A stretch of 64,000 bases of DNA from Bilabrum cf. latius (taxonomy: Eukaryota; Bigyra: Bicosoecida; Bigyra; Bicosoecida): contig OZ237742.1 in NCBI GenBank assembly GCA_965178125.1, forward strand, positions 1,302,001 through 1,366,000, written 5' to 3'. Shown in pieces: positions 56,130 to 64,000 of the stretch. Under the pieces are notes generated by a model, which worked only from the letters and a program-made list of their open reading frames with translations, ran no database searches and was not told the origin of the DNA. A program made the translations under genes and the position numbers. Each line of letters begins with the position of its first letter. Positions within the stretch are counted from its first letter, which is position 1.

Positions 56130-56644
56130 TATACTTAGGGTCTTGGAGGCGATAATGTATTCCCGTAGTGCACCTGCGGAAGGGCAAACCAATTGGGTCT
56201 CGCGGAATTTATTGTTGCGTGCTCTTTTGATAATCAACGCGAAAGAGTGGCCCGCCTGCTTGCTTCATGGCACAGACAAGAACTCTTCAGCCCTGTCAGT
56301 GCTGCTTATTTAAAATTGTAAGATTGTTTTATCGCTTGATCCTGGGGTTCGTACCAAGACTAGGGCTAAATTGGCGTAATTGCGCGTTGAGGGGTTGATG
56401 CGTGTCTGACCTCGCCACTATTCGTCCCCCCTGTGGTTCTAGTTGGGTTTTTCATCCAGGTTGAACCGATTCATTATGTCAATCGCGTACTTATATTCAA
56501 CATGATGCTGTGTTTGATCCCTTGAATCCAGTGATTAGGACTGCTTTCGTTGCGGTGCGGTGCCATGTGCGGTGGTGCACGCGCAGGACCAACCGAATTT
56601 CTGACCACATATCATGATCCGCCCCGCAGATTAGCTAGGGGGTA
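56130..56644. other. Intergenic, divergent promoters of acetylesterase and 2OG oxygenase
   Basis: About 500 relatively AT-rich bases between two divergently transcribed starts. No gene seen; it probably holds promoters of both. Confidence 0.4.
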
Positions 56645-57517
56645 ATGTCATCGTTGGGTGGCCTCTTGGGCGCGGCTGCAGCCAGCGTCCCCTTGGTTCG
56701 TTTAATCAATTCATTGTGCCTCGAGCCGTTTCAAGTGCCGGTCGAGAAACGGATCACCCCTGCCAGAGACTGGGGAAAGGAGATTTTGCCCGGTAGAACA
56801 ATAGAAGATCTTCCACGAGGTCTTCCGACGGAAGAAAAGACCGAGAGAGTGCGCACGCTGGAGGGTCCCATGCTCTCGGACGATGTTTTTGCCGAATTGA
56901 TTGCTCGTGCTGAGGCACTGGAAGCCGACGCTCCTCGAATGAATTTGCCCCCTCACAAGCAAGGGGCTACAATGGATGGTCCGACTCTGTATGATCGGCG
57001 GGAGCCATTCGTGGACCTGTACCTCTCGAAGGAGTGGCAGGACACGGTGAGCCACGTGCTGGGCGCCAAGGTGGAGCCCATCACCATGACGCACCCGAGC
57101 ACCTGCTCGCTGCTCTACTACACCCAGGAGGGGGATCATATCGCGTGGCACTACGACCACAACATGTTCCAGGGGGACTACTTCACCGTGCTGGTGCCAC
57201 TCGTCAACGAGGGCGAGACGGACAACGGTCTCAGCGCCAGCCGATTCTGCTATAAGGAGAGGCAGCCCATGGGCCTGCACGCGCTGGGCATGGGCAAGAC
57301 GCATGCTGTGGAGCTGCAGCCGAACTCTATGGTAGCCTTCGAGGGTCCCAAGCTGTGGCACCGCGCGGAGAAGGTGCAGAAGGGAGATAGGCGGATCATC
57401 TGGTCCATGGTGTATGCCACGAGCAGCAAGCAGCTGGGCTACAGGGAAATCCTGCGGAGGGTCAAGGACATGACCTACATTGGACTCAGGGCTCTCACCA
57501 GGGGGAAGGCCCTGTGA
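56645..57517 (+). CDS. 2-oxoglutarate/Fe(II)-dependent dioxygenase-like protein
   Basis: Single exon, 290 residues, ATG 56645 to TGA 57515, with no TAG. The double-stranded beta-helix signature is present: HxD in IAWHYDHNMFQG (His176/Asp178), TVLVPLVNEGE, then VAFEGPKLWHRAEKVQKGDR with the distal His and the Arg that would bind 2-oxoglutarate, ending RRIIWSMVYAT. This arrangement is that of prolyl-4-hydroxylase-type oxygenases; the substrate is unknown. A hydrophobic N-terminus (GGLLGAAAASVPLVRLINSL) could anchor or target the protein. Confidence 0.75.
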   Translation: MSSLGGLLGAAAASVPLVRLINSLCLEPFQVPVEKRITPARDWGKEILPGRTIEDLPRGLPTEEKTERVRTLEGPMLSDDVFAELIARAEALEADAPRMNLPPHKQGATMDGPTLYDRREPFVDLYLSKEWQDTVSHVLGAKVEPITMTHPSTCSLLYYTQEGDHIAWHYDHNMFQGDYFTVLVPLVNEGETDNGLSASRFCYKERQPMGLHALGMGKTHAVELQPNSMVAFEGPKLWHRAEKVQKGDRRIIWSMVYATSSKQLGYREILRRVKDMTYIGLRALTRGKAL

Positions 57518-58331
57518 GCCAGGAAGGAAGCTAGGACGGGAGGCGTGGTGGAGGAATGGGGCGCGGGTGTCGGTCGGAAGGCAGCCGCGCCACCGGGTGC
57601 ACCTTGCGCCCTGTGGCGCGGCGCTGGCTGGACTACGTGCCACCATTCCGGGAAACACTTAAGGTTGTTTTGGTCTTGCTGCGATCCAGCGGGCCTAGGG
57701 GGGGCGCTTGGCACGACGGGCGGTAGTGGAGAGGCTCTGGCGGGATGCCGGGGGTTTCTCGCTGCCTGCACCACGATGCCTGCGCTGGGCTGGTTGCCTT
57801 TCGAATCCGACCGCGCAGAGGCCCAGCCACCTGCATGTCTCAGAACGATACATGGCAGGAGGGGGGCTTCTTTCTATTGTTTGGGCGCGGCGGAGGCAGA
57901 AAGCGAGTCGGGAATTTCGACTTGCAGGCTGCATGTGTCTGCGTACCATGGTCCGTGCGCGACTAGCCGTTAATCACGGCTCATGTACATCAAATTGATT
58001 GACTGATGATGGGATGCTATTCTTGCGGGTGTTTCCGTGCATCCGCAGTGCCGCAACGACCGTGAGCCGATTCTGCCACCAAACGGACCCGGCGGCAACT
58101 AGATCTGGCTCTGGCCAGGATCCTCCCGTGAAACTCGGCACAATGGAATACACGATACGAACAGCTTGCATGTAGGTCTGTACGAGTTGCGGCTCGTTTG
58201 CCGGCGCGGACTGCAGGACCACGTTCTGCTGTGCTTGCACCGTCACCGAAAATAACGCTCACAGACTACGAGAGCATCAGCTCTAGAGTTGACAACACGT
58301 TAATCTGACAACAATTTTGCAATCTACGAGC
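57518..58331. other. No confident gene
   Basis: GC-rich near 57520-57960. On the minus strand 57974-58246 a frame without ATG (VQAQQNVVLQSAPANEPQLV, then VWWQNRLTVVAALRMHG) has coding-like codon use and ends in TGA. It could be an exon of an unresolved small gene; I do not recognise it. Confidence 0.3.
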
Positions 58332-61300
58332 TCAGCCGTGACCAGGAGCGCGGACACGCCAAGGCGCTTGCCACTTGCTCCAAGGCAAAGTCGCACCACC
58401 TGCAGCAGCAGGCTCACCCTGTGGTCCTCCCCTGTGCGTTTGCTTGGCCCAGTCTGGCCCTGTGAGCCTTTCCAGACGCACGGCCGCCCTTTGCCACTCC
58501 TCCACGGAGGCGGGCCTTGCCGCTGCCGCTTGCTGTTTCTCCCTGTGCCTCTCTCGAGCCCGGGCGGCCATAGCGTCGTGCTTACTTTTCGCAGCAGACT
58601 CCTCTTCTGCCTCTGGCTCTGCCAGGGCCGGGCCTTGCCCCGCCTCGGCCTTGCCTGCATCAAGCAGACTGTCCCCTACATCCGACTCCAGCGAGGGCAG
58701 CCGCAAAGAGGCCCTCGGTGCCTCCTTGATGGCCGCGGCGGGCCCGACTTCAACCACACTGGCACTGGCAGCGCCCCGTGAGGCATGCCCCGCGCGCGAC
58801 CCGTGGGAGGGGCCAGCTGCACCCTCCTCAACCCCCGCCTCAAGCTGCATGCAGCGCATTGCCTCGCAGAAGAGGGCCCCTGCATGCGCCGCCAGCCCCA
58901 GGGCGGCCTCGCGCCTGGCCCTGTCGCGCACCAGCGGGGCCAGCTTGGCCAGTGCGGAGGGAAGGGGGGCGGGCAGCACTCGGTGGAAGCCTCCCCGCCG
59001 GAGCATGCGTGCAGACTCGCGGCGGGCCACCCGCGCGATGGGCTCGGGGAGGCTCAGCCCCAGCAGCGGCTCCTCCACTGCAGAGACGGGCGCACCGGAC
59101 TTGCCTCTCCGACTGCGCGCCGCGGCGGCCAGCATCCTGGCGGCGGCGGCGTCCATGGCGGCACTGGCGCTGCCCGGCCATGCGGGGTGCTAGGGGCTCT
59201 TGCTGGTCCCCTAGTCTCCTGCAGCACGCCCCCTGGGGACAGATCCCCCACCACTCTCCTGCCCCTGCCCCTGCCCCTGCCCCTGCGCTCGGATGCAGGC
59301 GAGGTTGAGCGCATCCGCGACCACCCTGCTCTTGACGTGCGCGTCCACGGGCTCGTGCACGGCCAGGGAGGGGGCCAAGTTGCACTCCAACAGCCACGGC
59401 TGGAGGTCGGCGTCAAGCAGCACGTCCAGCCCCAGCAGCTGGAAGCAGCCCTGGGCAGGCATGTCCAGCTCTGACTCATGCTCATGCTCATGCTCCGGCT
59501 CTGATCTGCGTTCAAGGCAGTCATTTGCTCTGTGCGAGAGAGACTGCAGTCCGCTTCCAGAGCGCTTGCCTCCCCAAGTCTCTGACTTGCCCTTGCTAGG
59601 CCGCGCACCCTTCCCGCTCGGCGATGACCCGTCCGCCTCTCCTCTTCCCCCCCCCTTGTTCCCTCGCTGCCTCCCGCGCACTGGCTGCAGCAGCGGGGAC
59701 GGCTACATGCCGCCGGGGCCCAGCGTTGGCATCAGACCGCCCGGTCGTCCTCCCTTACCCCCGCGCCTGCTCCTGCTCCTGCCCCTGCCCTTGCCCGCAG
59801 GCTGCAGCAGGCCGGACGGACCCGCTACAGAGGCGAACGCACTCCCCGCCCGCCTCTCGTGCGCCGCCATGGCAGTGCTCACCGCGCTCTCCGAGGCCAG
59901 CACGGCTTTTGCGCACACGTCCGCCACCCTGGTCCACACCTGGTCCCAGTCCACCTCGGGGCGGTCGCCCCTGAGCCTCTGCTTGAGGGCGGGCAGGCTC
60001 CACTTGAGGCCCTGGCTGTAGCTCGCAGACTCGCGGGGCGGGTCTGCCTGGGCTTGCGCGCCTGTCGCCTCGTCTTCGGGCGCGTCACCAGTCTGTCTGC
60101 TGGACGGTCCAGGGCCAGTGTTTCCCTCATGGGCACTGGCAGCCTTCCTCGACAGGCCAGTGTTTCCCTCATGGGCACTGGCAGCCTTCCTCGACAGGCC
60201 AGTGTTTCCCTCATGGGCACTGGCAGCCTTCCTCGACAGGCCAGTGTTTCCCTCATGGGCACTGGCAGCCTTCCTCGACAGGCCAGTGTTTCCCTCATGG
60301 GCACTGGCAGCCTTCCTCGACAGGCCAGTGTTTCCCTCATGGGCACTGGCAGCCTTCCTCGACAGGCTCGCGTTGGTTAGGTGCCTCAGCCTGTCCCTGA
60401 GACCCACGGGCGATGCGTCGTAGGGCAGAGGGGCCAGCCGGGCCAGGCCTTCCTCGTGCAGGTAGGCCACCGGGGGGTCGTACGAGACCACCAGCACGTA
60501 CAGTCTCAGGTCAAACTTCCGGCCGTCCACCAGGAGCGGCTGCCAAACGTACCGACTCAACGTGAAGGTGCTGCCCGCCTCTTCGTACCCGTCCTTGCCC
60601 CTTCGCTTCTTGCCTCTAGAGGAGGACTGGCTGTGGCTCCGCACCCCGTGAGTATTCCTCCTCCCACCCCGTCCACGTCTATGGCCAGCCCTCTCTCTCT
60701 TCGTCTCGGCCTCCGCCCTCCCGATCGTGCTGCTGAGAGACAGGCTCTGCAGGCGATCGTCGAGGCCCCGCTGGCCCATCGGCATGGACTGGCGACCAGT
60801 CCCGGTCCCAGCCCAGCTGCCATGGTGAGAAGCGAGGGCCGGCGGGCCGTGCCCATTTCCTCGCCTGCTGGTACCATCGCTGCGCCGCGAACTCATGCCC
60901 TGGCCGCTGGCAGCCTCGGGGCGGCCACTGGAGTTGCTTTGGCTCTAACTTCGGCCAAGCGGCGGCCTGCCGCCACGGGCGACATAGCTCGACCCCCCGC
61001 TTGCATGGCTGGTGGTCAGGCCTCTCCTATCGCCTGCTAGCAGTCGCTTTGCCCGAGCTGCCTCGAACGCATCGCACGCCCTCTGCACTGCGCTCTCGGC
61101 GACAGAAATAGCCTCCGCCCGGAGAACAGGGCCTGCTCCAGTCGACGCATCGCCCGGGATACGACCCGCCACCGCGACCGTGCCTTCTTGCACGGCTGGT
61201 ATCACCTCAGGTGGGCGCTCCAGCAGGCCAGCCCAGTCTCCAGCGCGCTCGGCTCCATCCTGTCCACCGCGCTCCGACGCATCCACTTGGACGGAACCGG

Positions 61301-62807
61301 CGCCACGATCCGGCCGACTGCCTGCAGCGGCGGGGGCTGATCTGCCCCTGTGGCTCCCCCGAGTTTCCTACGACTGGCCCCCGCCCCCTGCCTCGATCGG
61401 CTGGAACTGGTCCAGGGCACGCATGGGCCGCCCGTCCCTGTCGAAAATCTCCACGCGGATGCCGCGCCCCTGGCTGCTGCCGCTGGGCTTCACGATCCAC
61501 GGCTGCATGGGGTCCCGCCTGCACGCATGCCCAAAGGCCCCAGCATCGGCAGGCAGCACAAACGTCTCGGGAAGGAACGGAAAAGCCCCGGTGCCAGTTC
61601 CAGTCCCAGCTCCGGCACCTGCCCCCGTGCGCATGCGCATGCCCGGTCCCGCCACCCCCCTCTTGACAGCCAGCTTTGCGAGCCGCTGGAAGGACCGGGC
61701 CATGGAGTCCTTGCGGGTCACCGAGGTGCTGCTGGGGAACTGGGCCACCGAGAGGGCGGGCGGGGCCTCCGATGCATCGCAGGAGGGAAGTGTGACGAGT
61801 GCATCGGGGGCCTGGGTGGGACGAGGAGGAGAAGGAGCAGCAGCAGCACCGCTTGGCCCAATACCGTGGGCTTGAGCTGCCTTGTTACCAGCAGAGCGCC
61901 CAGTAGGCATCGACGGGTGGCGGCTGCCCGCACCCCTTGCCGGCTGCATGGACTACTGTCGCGCAGCCGACTGGTGCATGGCCCGCGCCGCCACAGCCCC
62001 CTGGAAGACCCCCGAGGGGAGGGAGCGGCTGGCCCACAGCACGGTGCACGGGGCATCCTGATCCTGATCCTGATCCTGATCCTGATCCTGATCCAGAACT
62101 GCTGGTTGCGGGGCACTGGGGGCTGCATCCGGGTCCTGGAATAGCGGGGTGATGAGACCTGAAGGCTTGTTCGGCCCTGTACCGACAGCTTCCATCGGCA
62201 GTGCCTTTGGCTCGCTCCCAAGTCCAGGCAGCACCCGCGCTCCGGCCCGTCGCTCCCTCGCGGCTGCGCGCTGGCGACTGCGGCTGCCGGCACCGATCTA
62301 GCCTGAAGACTTCAACGATCCGTTTGTCTACGCATTGTGAGCAGCCATCATCGCAGGGTGAGGCTTGAGACCAGCCTGAGCGAACGTCATGTGAACCACG
62401 CGAGCCGCTGGTCCCACCACGCAGTATGAACCCGACGGCGTTCCAGTAGCCGAGGGAGGTTTCGCACGCGCATCAATAAGAGCGAATGCGGGCACAGGAG
62501 CAAAAGTGATCAGGCCGGAGCAGCGCATAGCAAGCTACTTGGTGTAACAAGACTTGTGCTGACTCTCGATGCTTGCTGCGCAGGCTTCAGCGCGAGATGG
62601 CTCCCGACTGGGGCGCGTGTCGCCATCGATATGGTCCATGGGTATAACTGCAGCGCCAAACGCAACAACTGGCTCCTGCTTGCTCTCTTCAGACCGGCCC
62701 AAAGACTGCCGTGCACCACGCAGCACTGACGAAACAGAGCTCATTCGGGACGCTGGGACTGCCTCGAGTTGTTCACGCAAAAAGTATGCGCATGGCGACA
62801 GTCCTGA
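58332..62807 (-). CDS. Tubulin-tyrosine-ligase-like (TTLL) enzyme, large
   Basis: TTLL enzymes ligate Glu or Gly to tubulin tails on axonemal and other stable microtubules. The frame runs from about 62807 (5' end uncertain) to TGA 58332, close to 1490 residues, with TAG codons at 62535, 62328, 62298, 61953, 61368, 60945, 59703, 59211 and 59190. TTL core motifs are spread across these pieces. FLPETFVLPAD and PWIVKPSGSSQGRGIRV lie in 61368-61949, WQPLLVDGRKFDLRLYVLV and RLRHLTNAS in 59703-60896, and CFQLLGLDVLLDADLQPWLL with ECNLAPSL in 59211-59681. An active-site architecture appears only if the TAGs are read through. A 14-residue repeat (6 copies) and long low-complexity inserts split the catalytic domain. 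Which TTLL subgroup it belongs to is not clear. Confidence 0.85.
60114..60365 (-). repeat. 42-bp minisatellite, 6 copies, inside the TTL domain coding sequence
   Basis: Six near-perfect 42-bp units encode LSRKAASAHEGNTG directly after the conserved HLTNAS motif of the TTLL gene. Confidence 0.93.
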
Positions 62808-63000
62808 CTAGAATATGACAGTTTGTGGCTAGCAATTCGAAGAGGTGCGATTTCAACCGTCATTAGCAGGTGTGTGATGAGTGACTATAGGTGGTGCTTC
62901 CGATTGGCGGAAAGACGCCTATTCTCAACAGTAGCACACATTGTTGCCTCGGTTAACAACATAATCATATTTTTCTACTATTTTGGACGCTTGAAGAGAA
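62808..63000. promoter_or_regulatory. Region between divergent TTLL and mitochondrial carrier genes
   Basis: AT-rich sequence with ACAACATAATCATATTTTTC near 62958-62977 just upstream of the carrier ATG. A possible splice acceptor (TATTCTAG at 62808-62815, minus) suggests a further TTLL 5' exon may also lie here. Confidence 0.3.
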
Positions 63001-64000
63001 ATGGCGAAGCAGTTGAACTGGGATGACTTGGGTAAGACCAGCTTTACTACTCAAGGGCCGTGGCAAGCTTGCGTTTGAACCATGAGCCCCTACAGATACC
63101 CCCATCCCTTCTTTACCTCGCAGATAAAAACAAGTTTTATGTGTACAGTCCAATGGTTTTCTTCATGGTCCGCTTGGTCAACCACCCTGGTGAGACTTGT
63201 CACGATGAGCACATGGTCCGCCTCCAAGTATAGCTTCCGTACGTTGGCGTCCATCTGAACCCGAGCACGAACACAGTGAGGAATTTTAACGATTAACGTA
63301 CTTCATTTCGCAGCTACATTGGTAAAGACGCGACTGCAGATGCAGAAAGAACGCGTAGCTGGGGGTCTAGGTGCTAGGTAGTACCGGGGCTCGTGGCACG
63401 CGGTTTAGTCGATCGTGAGAGAGGAGGGATTTCGAGGTCTTTGGAAAGGTTTCGGGACGAACTCGCTTAACCTGGCAGTAGGACAGGTGTACATTACAAT
63501 CTTCGAATACCTGAAGACCCCGCGGGTGTTCGGCAGCAGCGTACCGGAAGAAGCTCGCACTGCGATGGCTGCGTGCACAGCCGTGATGACGGCGTAGACA
63601 CTGGCAAATCCCATTGATATCCTTGCCCAGAGACTCATGGTAGAGCGTGGGGATGGCCGCAGCACCGCAGGAAATGCTCAGGGCGCTGCAGGGGAGTCTG
63701 CCAGCAAGACGGCGGGCAAGGGTGCTGGTGCCTCGGCCTCCAGCAGCACGCGCGGCATGCACACGATGGCAGGAGAGTGGGCGGGCAATTCAAGGCAACA
63801 AGGTGCCTCTGTACCTCGGGGATACAGCCGGGCAGGGGCTCTTGCTGCACGGGCCGCTGGATCTGCAGGGGTAAGCACGGGCCGGTGGGCCTGGTCCGCG
63901 GCTGTCTCTGGCGGTGTGACGAGTGCGAGGAGAGCTGCCAGGCGCGCGGCGGGGAGCTGGCGCCGATGGCTGTCCAACGGAGAGCCGGGGGAGGGCGCGA
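63001..64000 (+). CDS. SLC25 mitochondrial carrier (SLC25A44-like), 3' end outside window
   Basis: Inner-membrane transporter of the three-repeat SLC25 family. Exons are 63001-63031, 63124-63189 and 63314 to beyond 64000, with introns of 92 nt (GTAAGA...CGCAG) and 124 nt (GTGAGA...CGCAG). The splice phases agree. The product begins MAKQLNWDDLDKNKFYVYSP. The first carrier signature is HPATLVKTRLQMQKE, followed by YRGSWHAV-[TAG]-SIVREEGF and RGLWKGFGTN. The second signature is NPIDILAQRLMVE, preceded by TA-[TAG]-TLA. TAG codons are at 63379, 63406 and 63595, and Gln suits these sites (ARQYRG; AQTL before the PID motif). A Ser/Gly/Ala-rich insert follows before the window ends. Helix 1 and the signature order suggest the SLC25A44 branch, but that is tentative. 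Confidence 0.82.

Noticed and set aside
1-64000. Interpreting the many broken ORFs as pseudogenes or as a cluster of small genes.
   Set aside because: All checked breaks are TAG, never frameshifts and almost never TGA or TAA. Conserved motifs continue in the same frame on both sides in unrelated families.
1-64000. UAG = leucine (as in some algal or chytrid mitochondria), or selenocysteine/pyrrolysine, or programmed readthrough.
   Set aside because: TAG falls in CAG runs and replaces CAG in a recent duplicate, which favours Gln. It occurs many times per gene without a special downstream element, so rare recoding or readthrough does not fit.
1-64000. tRNA, rRNA or other structural RNA genes.
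   Set aside because: None could be recognised by eye on either strand. In particular I did not find a candidate tRNA-Gln with a CUA anticodon in this window.

Overview
The window is a stretch of nuclear DNA from a microbial eukaryote. It is GC-rich, densely packed with genes on both strands, and has short GT-AG introns (about 74-135 nt where I can place them). Recognisable eukaryotic genes are XRCC3, Ku70, an HMG-box protein, SEC13, a tubulin-tyrosine-ligase-like enzyme, an SLC25 mitochondrial carrier, a 2OG-Fe(II) oxygenase, a DUF2817 peptidase-like protein, an alpha/beta hydrolase, two secreted beta-helix (pectate-lyase-3/GH55-like) proteins and a pectin acetylesterase. I cannot name the species. 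The wall-polysaccharide enzymes suggest an alga or a protist that lives with or on algae or plants.

The main result is that TAG is not a stop codon here. Read with the standard code almost every gene falls into pieces. Wherever I checked, the break inside a gene is TAG, and the next piece continues in the same frame and in the same protein family. Real gene ends are TGA. TAG falls inside CAG runs and Gln-rich repeats. In a near-identical tandem duplication one copy has CAG where the other has TAG. The simplest reading is UAG = glutamine (equivalent to NCBI translation table 15), with UGA as stop. I found no in-frame TAA in the coding regions I walked, so UAA is probably still a stop. All coding features below use this reading.

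Layout: 1-3465 (+) end of a Q-rich unknown gene; 3698-5401 (-) XRCC3; 5522-5743 (+) HMG box; 5816-8449 (-) Ku70; 8673-10193 (+) secreted pectate-lyase-3-like protein; 10293-14408 (-) large unknown protein; 14577-16976 (-) DUF2817; 17075-18502 (-) alpha/beta hydrolase; 18643-19967 (-) SEC13, three exons; 20105-24007 (+) secreted GH55-like protein; 24083-26434 (-) unknown, possibly microtubule-associated; 26224-27223 a duplicated segment carrying a pectin-acetylesterase fragment.

From 27891 to at least 48173 (-) lies one giant surface-protein gene. Its 5' part is an array of six 38-codon RCC1-repeat exons. These feed a single exon of about 17.4 kb encoding degenerate RCC1-like repeats, beta-helix/Pmp-like repeats, a perfect in-frame 814-codon tandem duplication, Cys-rich EGF-like segments and a multi-pass membrane C-terminus.

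From 48.2 to 54.1 kb the sequence is poorer in genes and partly AT-richer, with two related retroelement-type C-terminal fragments and an 18-bp satellite inside a coiled-coil reading frame. 54085-56129 (-) holds the second copy of the duplicated segment and a complete pectin acetylesterase. 56645-57517 (+) is the 2OG oxygenase, 58332-62807 (-) the TTLL gene and 63001-64000 (+) the start of the mitochondrial carrier.
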